The notes beneath the pieces were generated by a model. It was not told the DNA's origin. It did no database searches and saw only the letters and a program-made list of their open reading frames with translations. A program made the translations under genes and the position numbers. 12,604 bases of DNA from Clostridiales bacterium UBA929 (GTDB lineage: Bacteria > Bacillota > Clostridia > Oscillospirales > UBA929): the NCBI GenBank assembly GCA_002293625.1, contig DBDP01000128.1, forward strand, positions 1 through 12,604, written 5' to 3'. This document shows positions 1-6,900 of this stretch, one piece after another (position 1 is the stretch's first letter; the number at the start of each line of letters is the position of its first letter).

Positions 1-371
1 GGCATACCTACCGCTTGTCGGGTATTGTCGCGGAAGGGCGGAGCATAGGCCGCCGTCTTGGGTTCCCGACCGCGAACTTGCCGCTGCCGCCGGAACGCCA
101 GTCGCCCGCGTGGGGCGTCTACGCAACGCGCGTCGGCTGGAACGGGCGCGTCTATCCGGCCGTTACCAATGTCGGCTTCCGCCCGACGATGGGCGAATCC
201 TCCGCGCCGACGGTGGAATCCACCCTTTTGGACTTCGACGGCAATCTATACGGACAGTATATTGACGTGGACTTTGTGTCCTTCCTTCGCGCGGAGCGGC
301 GCTTCGAAACGCCGGAAGCATTGGCGGAGCAAGTGAAGAAGGATATGGAAACGGCACGGAAACGGCTGTGA
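1..371 (+). CDS. ribF: Riboflavin biosynthesis protein RibF, C-terminal flavokinase domain (5' partial)
   Basis: The reading frame is open from base 3 and has no start inside the window, so only the last 122 residues are present. They form the riboflavin kinase domain, which phosphorylates riboflavin to FMN in the cytosol. Visible family hallmarks are Y-R-L-S-G-I-V-x-G entering the domain, the GFPTANL nucleotide/Mg loop, NVGFRPT, and VEST-LLDFDGNLYGQ with the catalytic Glu. A basic helix follows and ends KKDMETARKRL, a normal C-terminus for bifunctional RibF. The FAD synthetase half is expected left of base 1. The TTG at 15 is not a real start because homologous sequence continues upstream of it. 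The GNAT gene follows after about 30 bp on the same strand and may share its transcript. Identification is firm from motifs; bifunctionality is inferred from the family. Confidence 0.9.
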   Translation, partial: HTYRLSGIVAEGRSIGRRLGFPTANLPLPPERQSPAWGVYATRVGWNGRVYPAVTNVGFRPTMGESSAPTVESTLLDFDGNLYGQYIDVDFVSFLRAERRFETPEALAEQVKKDMETARKRL

Positions 372-401
372 CACAATTCAGCGCATCGGAGAGTGACAGT
401 T

Positions 402-1475
402 ATGGACACCGAACGCTTAACTATTCGCAGGTTCGCCCCCGAGGACTGGCGGGATTTGCATGAGTACCTTTCGCGGGAGGATGTTGTTCGCTATGAGCCG
501 TATGAACCGTTCACCGAGGAGCAAAGCAAGGCGGAAGCTGTCAGACGGGCGGAGGACGAGAGTTTTTGGGCGGTGTGCCTTAGAGAAGACGGCAAACTGA
601 TCGGGAATCTGTATCTCGCGGAGCGGGATTTCGGCACATGGGAGCTGGGCTATGTATTCAACGCGGATTACCACGGCAGGGGATATGCCGCCGAGGCGGC
701 ACGGTCGGTCATCAGCCACATCATCCGCACCCGAAACGCCCGCAGGATCGCCGCCATGTGCGACCCACTGAACATGCCGTCGTGGAAACTCCTCGAACGG
801 TTGGGGTTTCGCCGGGAAGGACATCTGCGCCAAAACGTCTTTTTTAAGAAAGACGCCTCCGGCAATCCAATCTGGAAAGATACATATGAATACGCGGTAC
901 TAGCTGCGGAATGGAAGGAAAACCACTACCCAGCCGATTCCCTTGCCGTTTACGGTAGGTTACATGGAGTGGAGCGTATGATTACCATCAAACAGGCAAC
1001 GGAAACCGACATCCCCGATCTTGAGCGTGTGTTGCAAGACACGGTAGCTTGGCTGAACGAAATCGGTCAGCCCTTATGGGGCGCGGCGACTGTTTTATGG
1101 AGCGCGTTGTCAAAGAGCTTCGCGATCGGCGATTTTTACATCGCGAGCTTGGACGGTGAACCGGCAGGGTGCATGGCGCTGATTGACGACGACCCATTTT
1201 TCTGGCCGGATGTGAAACCCGGCGAATCGCTGTTTTTACATAAGCTGGCGGTGACGAAAGCCGCCAAAAAGTCCGGCGTATCCGATGCGCTGATAGACTT
1301 TTTCAAAGAGAAAGGCGCGGAGCGCGGAAAAAAGACATTACGGTTGGATACCCATGCCCTGCGACCGAAGCTGCGCGCTTTCTACGAACGGCACGGCTTT
1401 CGGCATATAGAAACGAAGGTATTGAACGGGAAGTATCATACGGCGTTTTATATGTACGCTCTGCAAGATGTATGA
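402..1475 (+). CDS. Tandem GNAT-GNAT N-acetyltransferase fusion
   Basis: The protein has 357 residues and two complete GNAT acetyl-CoA-dependent acyltransferase domains. Domain 1 (about 1-171) is RimJ/RimL-like: it begins TERLTIRRF, has the acetyl-CoA loop YHGRGYAAEA near 90-99, then N-x-x-SWKLLERLGF, and ends EYAVLAAEW. A short linker (172-192) leads to domain 2 (about 193-357). Domain 2 begins MITIKQATETDI, carries the IGQPLW motif near 221-226, LAVTKAAKKSGVSDAL as its cofactor loop near 282-296, and FYERHGF near the end. ATG 402 is chosen because GGAGAG (388-393) sits 8 bases upstream; the GTG at 393 overlaps that ribosome site. An internal in-frame ATG at 978 has GGAG 8 bases upstream and could yield domain 2 alone (165 residues). 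Substrates cannot be predicted. Confidence 0.88.
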   Translation: MDTERLTIRRFAPEDWRDLHEYLSREDVVRYEPYEPFTEEQSKAEAVRRAEDESFWAVCLREDGKLIGNLYLAERDFGTWELGYVFNADYHGRGYAAEAARSVISHIIRTRNARRIAAMCDPLNMPSWKLLERLGFRREGHLRQNVFFKKDASGNPIWKDTYEYAVLAAEWKENHYPADSLAVYGRLHGVERMITIKQATETDIPDLERVLQDTVAWLNEIGQPLWGAATVLWSALSKSFAIGDFYIASLDGEPAGCMALIDDDPFFWPDVKPGESLFLHKLAVTKAAKKSGVSDALIDFFKEKGAERGKKTLRLDTHALRPKLRAFYERHGFRHIETKVLNGKYHTAFYMYALQDV

Positions 1476-1503
1476 GGGAAATTAGGCAGAATAAATCATG
1501 CAC

Positions 1504-1631
1504 GAGACGCCGTCTCTGGCGTCCCGTGGACGGGCGATTCTTGAATCGCCCCTATGGGGAATGCGGCGGGTCGATTGCCATCGACCCCTACGAGGACAGG
1601 GATTACAACGGACGCGCAATGCGCGCCCCTA
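1504..1631. repeat. Array of four tandem short hairpins with CCCCTAYG tails
   Basis: This noncoding stretch holds four successive inverted repeats. H1 has GACGCC (1506-1511) paired with GGCGTC (1518-1523). H2 has GGGCGATT (1532-1539) paired with AATCGCCC (1544-1551). H3 has GGGTCGAT (1568-1575) paired with ATCGACCC (1580-1587). H4 has CGCGC (1613-1617) paired with GCGCG (1621-1625), with flanking GG/CC pairs around one mismatch. Each is followed by a similar tail: CCCGTGG, CCCCTATGG, CCCCTACGAGG, CCCCTACGG. Stem sequences differ while the architecture is kept, as in interspersed palindromic repeats. No protein-like reading frame is supported here. The array lies between convergent genes and could also slow or stop transcription, but it has no U-tract. 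Membership in a genome-wide repeat family is inference. Confidence 0.8.
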
Positions 1632-2003
1632 CGGCTTTTCCCACTCCCCGATATGCGCTTTGATTGCGGCGAAGCTCTGCTCACTCAAGTCATGCTCCAT
1701 CCGGCAGGCGTCGCGCACCGCCGTTTCGCGCGGGACGCCGAGCCTCGTCAGCCAGTCGGAGATAAGTGTGTGGCGTTCGTACATGGTTTTTGCGATGGCG
1801 TGTCCGCTTTCGGTTAGGGTGATATGCCCGTCCGCGTCCACGAGGATATGCCCGTCCGCGCGCAGGTTTTTCATGGCGACGCTTACGCTCGGCTTTGAAT
1901 AAGCCAGCTCCCCCGCGATGTCCACGGCACGGACGCTGCCGCCGTTATTCGTTAAAATGAAAATCGTTTCCAAGTAGTTTTCCGCGGATTCATGTACCTT
2001 CAA
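1629..2003 (-). CDS. DtxR/MntR-family metal-dependent transcriptional regulator
   Basis: A 124-residue cytosolic repressor-type regulator. Residues 1 to about 60 form a winged helix (ESAENYLETI, then the helix-turn-helix around AGELAYSKPSVSVAMKNL and a wing ADGHILVDADGHITLTESG). Residues about 61-124 form the metal-binding dimerisation region. Ligand positions can be aligned with MntR/DtxR: E12, the His of YERHTL, and C-x-x-E-H (ACRMEHDLS). Cys rather than Glu at the third ligand is DtxR/IdeR-like (iron type), while Asn replaces the MntR Asp8/DtxR Met10 position, so metal specificity is uncertain. The start is TTG 2003 because GAGGGGG lies about 8 bases upstream and the protein then begins MKVHESAENYLE as relatives do; a longer ATG frame at 2057 would overlap the promoter. 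The stop TAG (1629-1631) lies in the tail of the fourth hairpin. Divergently transcribed from the phosphorelay operon. Confidence 0.87.
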   Translation of the reverse strand: MKVHESAENYLETIFILTNNGGSVRAVDIAGELAYSKPSVSVAMKNLRADGHILVDADGHITLTESGHAIAKTMYERHTLISDWLTRLGVPRETAVRDACRMEHDLSEQSFAAIKAHIGEWEKP

Positions 2004-2028
2004 GCTTTTACCCCCTCGTATGCCACAC

Positions 2029-2057
2029 AGTATACCATGAATTCGCCGATATTTCAA
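2029..2057 (-). promoter_or_regulatory. Sigma-A promoter of the DtxR-family gene
   Basis: Read leftward, the -35 is TTGAAA (2052-2057) and the -10 is TATACT (2029-2034), with exactly 17 bp between. The TTG start is at 2003, giving a leader of roughly 20 bases. The -35 lies within a perfect 10-bp palindrome TTCAATTGAA (2053-2062), a possible repressor site. The hexamers are near consensus; activity is inferred. Confidence 0.75.
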
Positions 2058-2065
2058 TTGAATCC

Positions 2066-2079
2066 AAAGGTTACCCTTT
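2066..2079. promoter_or_regulatory. Candidate operator AAAGG-TTAC-CCTTT between divergent promoters
   Basis: This is an inverted repeat with perfect 5-bp arms, AAAGG and CCTTT, around TTAC. It overlaps the first bases of the rightward -35 (2077-2082) and lies about 9 bp upstream of the leftward -35. The AGGTTA core recalls the left half of DtxR-type boxes, but the match is partial, so binding by the adjacent regulator is a hypothesis. Confidence 0.4.
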
Positions 2080-2105
2080 ACATTGCTTAAAACATGCGGT
2101 ATACT
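2077..2105 (+). promoter_or_regulatory. Sigma-A promoter of the phosphorelay operon
   Basis: The -35 TTTACA (2077-2082), a 17-bp spacer and the -10 TATACT (2100-2105) make a near-consensus promoter. The start codon at 2142 lies about 30 bases from the expected transcription start, with the ribosome site GGGAGGG (2129-2135) in between. Confidence 0.78.
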
Positions 2106-2141
2106 ATATATTAAAGTTAAACAGGAGCGGGAGGGATTGCG

Positions 2142-3203
2142 TTGGATAACTGCATATATTTGGTGGATGATAATGCGATCAACCTAAACACGGGTAAAAC
2201 CGCCCTGCAGGACACTTACACCGTGGTTACCATTCCCTCCGGCGAGAAGCTGATGCAGCTTCTGCCCCTCAAAAAGCCGAGCTTGATTCTGCTGGACGTG
2301 GAAATGCCCGGCATGAGCGGCTATGAAGTTTTGGAGATCATGAAGAAAAACCCCGATACGGCGGAAATCCCCGTGATTTTCCTCACCGGGAAGACCGACC
2401 CCGAAAACGAGCTGAAAGGTCTTTCGCTCGGCGCGGTGGATTACATCACCAAACCCTTTTCGCCGCCCCTTCTGCTGAAAAGAATCGAACTGCATTTACA
2501 GCTCCTGTCGCAGAAAGAAGCGCTGCAATCCTTTAACGACAACTTAATTGACCTTGTTCGGGAGCGGACAAACGAGGTAACCGCCCTGCAGAACGCGGTC
2601 ATCAAGTGGGCTGCCGAGCTGGTGGAGTTCCGCGACGACGAGACCGGTCGCCATGTGGAGCGTGTGCAGCGGTATCTGCAGATGCTACTGGATTCGATCA
2701 AGAAACCCAAACACTATGTCGATGAGGTTTCCTCTTGGGACACGGAAGCGTTTATCAAATCGGCATTGCTCCACGACGTTGGGAAGATAAAAATTCGCGA
2801 TGATATTCTCCTGAAGCCGGCGCGGCTGAACGAGGATGAATACGCCAACATGAAGCTCCACGCACTTTACGGGAAACTGCTGTTGGAGAGTCTACAAGAG
2901 GACGTACCCAATCAGGCGTTCCTTGAGTACGCCAAGACGCTCGCCTACCGCCACCATGAGAAATGGGACGGAACGGGTTATCCGGGGCATTTGCGGGGTG
3001 AGGAAATTCCTCTCCAGGCGCGGATGATGGCGCTGGCTGACGTATATGACGCGCTGATTTCCAAGCGGCCGTACAAAGACCCGTATCCGCACGAGCAGGC
3101 GATGCAGATTATCGCCGAGGGGCGGGGAACGCAGTTCGATCCCGTGCTGACGGACTTGTTCCTTAGCTTATCCGACGGGATCAGGGAAATTGGCGGGGTA
3201 TGA
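2142..3203 (+). CDS. Response regulator with HD-GYP phosphodiesterase domain
   Basis: A 353-residue cytosolic output protein. Residues 3 to about 120 are a receiver domain with the acidic pocket VDDN near 8-11, phosphoacceptor D52 in LLDVEMPGMSG, T82 and K104 (ITKPF). A helical linker (about 125-165) joins it to an HD-GYP domain (about 165-353). That domain shows GRH near 169-171, the HD pair H211-D212 in LLHDVGKIKI, H240, and the signature HHEKWDGTGYP (271-281) followed by ARMMALADVYDAL. HD-GYP proteins with these residues usually hydrolyse c-di-GMP, so phosphorylation of D52 probably gates that activity. The start is TTG 2142, with GGGAGGG (2129-2135) 6 bases upstream. Its stop overlaps the kinase start as ATGA, implying translational coupling. 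The receiver motif VDDNAINLN is shared with the kinase's receiver. Catalytic activity is inferred from motif integrity. Confidence 0.93.
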   Translation: MDNCIYLVDDNAINLNTGKTALQDTYTVVTIPSGEKLMQLLPLKKPSLILLDVEMPGMSGYEVLEIMKKNPDTAEIPVIFLTGKTDPENELKGLSLGAVDYITKPFSPPLLLKRIELHLQLLSQKEALQSFNDNLIDLVRERTNEVTALQNAVIKWAAELVEFRDDETGRHVERVQRYLQMLLDSIKKPKHYVDEVSSWDTEAFIKSALLHDVGKIKIRDDILLKPARLNEDEYANMKLHALYGKLLLESLQEDVPNQAFLEYAKTLAYRHHEKWDGTGYPGHLRGEEIPLQARMMALADVYDALISKRPYKDPYPHEQAMQIIAEGRGTQFDPVLTDLFLSLSDGIREIGGV

Positions 3204-6200
3204 TTAAAAAGAAAAAACATCTGAGGGTATCCGCCGCAAACAAAGCGCTGCTGACGACGATTCTCTCCATGATTGTCATTTTCGCGTTGATGACGGCGCT
3301 GGCGGTAAACGCGGTTTATAGCAGCAACCTAGATATCTTGCGGCAGCAGGACTCGCTTCACGCGAGGCATACGGCGCTTTTGATTCAAGACAGCTTTACA
3401 TACGTCTCCGGGATGTTGACGGTTCTCCAAAAATCACTGGGTACAATGAACTTGCAAATAGCAAGCGAAAGGGAGACGGCCGACGGTCTGCTGACCGCCG
3501 TGATGGAGATGAACCCTAATATATTGGATGCTTGGTTCGCCTTTAAGAGGGATGTGTACGAACCGGGACGTTACTATATCCGGGAGCTTATCCGAAGAAA
3601 CGGCGTTATCGAAGAAGTCCCGCGTGACTGGGACGATAGCGGTATCGAAGATCCGTCCGTCAGTCCATGGATTGCCGTGCCGCTCGCGACGGGCGGAGTA
3701 TATTTCGACGGCGTAGCAAAATACGACTATGGCAGCGGTATCGGGGAACTGTACACCGCGACGCTTGCCCTGCCCATAACGCAGCGGGATGAGGAGACCG
3801 GCGGGGAAACGGTCATTGGAGTCTGCGGGATTGATATCAATTATCGCGATATGTTTCTGCCAATCGATAATCCGGAGAGTTTTCAATCCCACGCGACAAT
3901 CCTGCTCAACGAGGATATGGACATCCTGCACGCACATGACCAAACACTCGTGGGCAAAAATCTCAAGGATCTTGTTGATATAGAAGCTCTGAACGGCGAG
4001 GAAGCCGTCACGCTGGATTCTCCGTTTTCCGGGGATATGTCGCTCGCGTCTCTGCGTTCAATTCCTGTTAAGGCGGCAAGCTGGAGTTTGCCGCTGCTTG
4101 CTTATATGGAAACGCCGCTAAATAGAATGGGCTCCACCGCCGGTCAAGTGGCGGCGCTGATGGTTACGGCCGGAGCGGTATGTATGCTGCTGCTGATCTT
4201 CATTGCGTTTATCACGATTTACAGCTTTGTGCGCCCGCTTAAGAAGCTTACCTCTGACGCGCAACAGATTGCGCGCGGGAATCTCGACGTTGCGTTTAAC
4301 GCCGTAGGGGATACGGAAATCAACAACCCCAAGAACGAAGTTGCCGTGTTGCAGCGCTCCCTGATGAAAATGGTGGAGACCTTGAAAGACCACTTAAATG
4401 TCGTGGAGCGAAGGGTTGACGAACGCACCTACGAGCTGAAGCTTGTTACAAAGGAAGCGGAGGAAGCAAAAGACCGCGCCGAGGAAGCGGACATCATCAA
4501 AACACAGTTTTTGGCCAATATGTCGCATGAGATACGCACCCCTATGAACGCGATTATCGGCATGTCGGACTTGATGCTGTCGGAGGAGCTGTCCAAACAC
4601 CAGCGCCGCTATGCGGAAGACATCAAGATTTCCGCGACGTCGCTCCTCGGCATCATCAACGATATACTGGATATCTCCAAGATACAAGCGAAAAAACTGA
4701 GCCTGATTCCCATCCACTACGATTTCAAAACGATGCTCGACAACATCAACTCCATCGCAGGATTTCTTGTTGCTGAAAAAGAAGTGGAATATCAGTTTGT
4801 CGTACAGGGGGATCTGCCGAAATGTCTGTACGGCGATGATGTTCGTCTGCGGCAGATTTTGTTGAACGTCGTGAGCAACGCCGTTAAGTTTACAGAAAAA
4901 GGGTTCGTCCGGCTGGCCGTCAGCGTTACCGGCGCGAATATGAAATTTTCCGTCAGTGACAGCGGCATCGGTATTAAATCAGAGGATATACCGAGGTTGT
5001 TCGAGGAGTTTATACAAGCCGATAAGCATAAAAACCGCAACAGAACGGGAACGGGGTTGGGTCTTTCAATCACCAAAAGTCTTGTCACGATGATGGGCGG
5101 CAGCATATCGGTGGATAGCGTGTACGGGGAAGGTTCCGTATTTCGCATCATTCTGCCCATTGTTCTCGGCGATGAAAGTAAGATTGCGCCGAGCGAGAAA
5201 GAAACCGGCGCGGTGTACGCGCCGAATGCCAAGGTTTTGGTGGTTGACGACAATGCCATCAACCTCAATGTGGCCTGTGGGTTGCTGCGGTTATGCGGAA
5301 TCACGGCGGACACGGCGCTTTCGGGTCGGCAGGCGATTGATATGGCGCTGCGGAACGAGTATGACTTGATCTTTATGGATCACATGATGCCGGAAATGGA
5401 CGGCAACGAAACCACCGTTATTTTACGCGAACGGGGCGTGACTGTACCGATTGTGGCGCTTACCGCCAACGCTGTCGCCGGAGCGAAAGAGACGTTCTTA
5501 GCCTTCGGGATGAATGACCTGCTGGTTAAACCGATAGAGAAGCCGGTCTTTCATAGGATATTGGAAAAATGGCTCCCGCCCGATAAACTGCAAGATCCGC
5601 CCGAAATGGTGATAAGTGAGGCAAATTGGCACGATCTGTTCTTTAGGAAACTGGAGGAGATTGACGGGCTTTCGGTGGATTTGGGGCTGAAACGGGTTTC
5701 CGGTCAGCGAGATGTGTATGAATCGTCACTAAAATATATGATCCGGCAAATTGAGAAGGACAGTGAAGTGTTGCCCGCCTTTTTAGACACGGTGGATATG
5801 CATAATTTTACCATCACGATCCACGGTTTGAAAGGTTCACTTGCCAATATAGGCGCAATGGAGCTGTCCGCGAACGCGCTGGAACTGGAAAACGCCGGAG
5901 CGCAGGAAGACGCTGTCTTCTGCGCGCTGAACCTTTCCCATTTCCTCTTGGCGCTGGAAAAGCTCTATATAGCGCTGGAAGAGGCTTTTGCCGTTATGAA
6001 ATATGAAACAGAAGAACCGGCGGTGATTCCGCCGGAACTGCCACCTATATTTGCCGCATTGGAACAGGCTTTTGATGAGATGGATTTTATGGCGATTGAC
6101 AAAGGGATCGAGATACTCGATTCGCTAAAAGTCGGCGGGATATTGAAAGAGAGAATACATCAAATTAAAGACGCGGTTCTGATGATGGAATACGAAGAGG

Positions 6201-6229
6201 CAAAGTCGATCATGCGGGGGATGATGTAG
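3200..6229 (+). CDS. Hybrid sensor histidine kinase, dCache-HAMP-HisKA-HATPase-REC-Hpt
   Basis: A 1009-residue inner-membrane kinase. TM1 is at about 17-40; an extracytoplasmic region at about 41-312 looks like a double-Cache sensor; TM2 is at about 317-343. HAMP (RPLKKLTSDAQQIARGNLDV, 345-364) and a charged coiled coil (about 390-435) follow. HisKA has phosphoacceptor H443 in FLANMSHEIRTPMN. The ATPase has an N-box around N556-N560, DSGIGI (587-592) and GTGLGL (617-622). A receiver (about 677-793) has D683/D684, phosphoacceptor D727, T755 and K777. An Hpt domain has H875 in TIHGLKGS. About 75 further residues (935-1009) are helical with no firm assignment. All phosphorelay residues are intact, so phosphate should flow H443-D727-H875 and then to D52 of the upstream regulator. 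The ATG overlaps the previous stop (ATGA). The sensed ligand is unknown. Confidence 0.93.
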   Translation: MIKKKKHLRVSAANKALLTTILSMIVIFALMTALAVNAVYSSNLDILRQQDSLHARHTALLIQDSFTYVSGMLTVLQKSLGTMNLQIASERETADGLLTAVMEMNPNILDAWFAFKRDVYEPGRYYIRELIRRNGVIEEVPRDWDDSGIEDPSVSPWIAVPLATGGVYFDGVAKYDYGSGIGELYTATLALPITQRDEETGGETVIGVCGIDINYRDMFLPIDNPESFQSHATILLNEDMDILHAHDQTLVGKNLKDLVDIEALNGEEAVTLDSPFSGDMSLASLRSIPVKAASWSLPLLAYMETPLNRMGSTAGQVAALMVTAGAVCMLLLIFIAFITIYSFVRPLKKLTSDAQQIARGNLDVAFNAVGDTEINNPKNEVAVLQRSLMKMVETLKDHLNVVERRVDERTYELKLVTKEAEEAKDRAEEADIIKTQFLANMSHEIRTPMNAIIGMSDLMLSEELSKHQRRYAEDIKISATSLLGIINDILDISKIQAKKLSLIPIHYDFKTMLDNINSIAGFLVAEKEVEYQFVVQGDLPKCLYGDDVRLRQILLNVVSNAVKFTEKGFVRLAVSVTGANMKFSVSDSGIGIKSEDIPRLFEEFIQADKHKNRNRTGTGLGLSITKSLVTMMGGSISVDSVYGEGSVFRIILPIVLGDESKIAPSEKETGAVYAPNAKVLVVDDNAINLNVACGLLRLCGITADTALSGRQAIDMALRNEYDLIFMDHMMPEMDGNETTVILRERGVTVPIVALTANAVAGAKETFLAFGMNDLLVKPIEKPVFHRILEKWLPPDKLQDPPEMVISEANWHDLFFRKLEEIDGLSVDLGLKRVSGQRDVYESSLKYMIRQIEKDSEVLPAFLDTVDMHNFTITIHGLKGSLANIGAMELSANALELENAGAQEDAVFCALNLSHFLLALEKLYIALEEAFAVMKYETEEPAVIPPELPPIFAALEQAFDEMDFMAIDKGIEILDSLKVGGILKERIHQIKDAVLMMEYEEAKSIMRGMM

Positions 6230-6259
6230 GGGGATGTCTGCGGGACGATCGCTCCCTAC
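6226..6259. repeat. Inverted GTAGGG/CCCTAC element spanning two convergent stop codons
   Basis: GTAGGG (6226-6231) and CCCTAC (6254-6259) form 6-bp inverted arms. An inner GGGA (6242-6245) / TCCC (6253-6256) pair offers an alternative stem. The kinase TAG (6227-6229) and the DUF4956 TAG (complement of 6256-6258) sit symmetrically inside the arms. There is no U-tract, so a classical intrinsic terminator is not supported. The CCCTAC tail resembles the hairpin array at 1504-1631, suggesting a degenerate copy. Confidence 0.4.
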
Positions 6260-6900
6260 TCGCCTGTGTATTCCACCAACACAGCGCTGGTTACACCCTC
6301 GATGGTTCGCAGTGCGTCAACGAACGAAGCGTCGTTGCGTCTCACACGCACTTCGGCGGTCACCTCGGTAAACGCCGCTTCGGCGGTTTTGTTCTTTAAT
6401 TTATACCCGATAGTTCCCAGCTTTGCGGATACCGGATCTTCGGCGTTAGCATCGTAGCGCACAATTAAAAGAAACGTCCGGCGGTCAAATCGCAGCAGGG
6501 TAAAGAGGATAAACACCGCCGAAATGAACGCCGTACCCAGCAGCGCAACCAAGTAAAGCCGCGCTCCCGCCGTTAGGCCGGCGGCGACGCCCCAAAACAG
6601 AAACCCTACGTCCAGCGGGTCTTTCACGGCGGCGCGGAAACGCACGATACTTAGCGCGCCCACCATGCCGAGCGAGAGAACCAAGTTGGCTCCGATCGTT
6701 AAGATGATGAAAGCCGTAACGAGGCAGACCATCACGTTCAGCAGATTAAACCCCGCGCTGTACAAAACGCTTCTGCCGAAAAAGCGATAGACCAAAAAGA
6801 TGACCATGCCGCAAACGGCGGCGACGGTAAGGGTAAACAGGATCTGCGCGGTGGTTAGGCTGTCAACCTGCGGTGTGAGCATATCTAGGAGCTGATCCAT
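6256..6900 (-). CDS. DUF4956 membrane protein
   Basis: A 214-residue integral membrane protein. Hydrophobic segments lie at about 19-38, 51-70, 72-86, 99-112 and 115-136. A cytosolic C-terminal region of about 75 residues (140-214) has an alternating beta/alpha pattern (TFLLIVRYD, FTEVTAEVRVRR, VDALRTIEGVTSAVLVEY). The segment GALSIVRFRAAVKDPLDVGFLF (81-102) is the conserved core I associate with DUF4956. The start is ATG 6900 because AAGGGGA lies about 10 bases upstream; a TTG at 6927 is possible but has no good ribosome site. With ATG 6900 the gene overlaps the end of the VTC-domain gene by 38 bases, so the two are probably co-translated. Molecular function is not established; its recurring place beside VTC-domain and CotH genes suggests a shared envelope-linked process. 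Confidence 0.85.
   Translation of the reverse strand: MDQLLDMLTPQVDSLTTAQILFTLTVAAVCGMVIFLVYRFFGRSVLYSAGFNLLNVMVCLVTAFIILTIGANLVLSLGMVGALSIVRFRAAVKDPLDVGFLFWGVAAGLTAGARLYLVALLGTAFISAVFILFTLLRFDRRTFLLIVRYDANAEDPVSAKLGTIGYKLKNKTAEAAFTEVTAEVRVRRNDASFVDALRTIEGVTSAVLVEYTGE

Noticed and set aside
1821..1860. A 16-bp perfect direct repeat GATATGCCCGTCCGCG (1821-1836 and 1845-1860), 24 bp apart, inside the DtxR-family gene
   Set aside because: It encodes the two strands of the wing hairpin (ADGHI twice). The region has the same length as in MntR, so it is not an inserted duplication; shared codon choice explains it.
1472..1902. Rightward open frames across the hairpin array and antisense to the DtxR-family gene
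   Set aside because: They run through palindromic repeats, have no ribosome site or protein-like composition, and lie opposite a well-supported gene.
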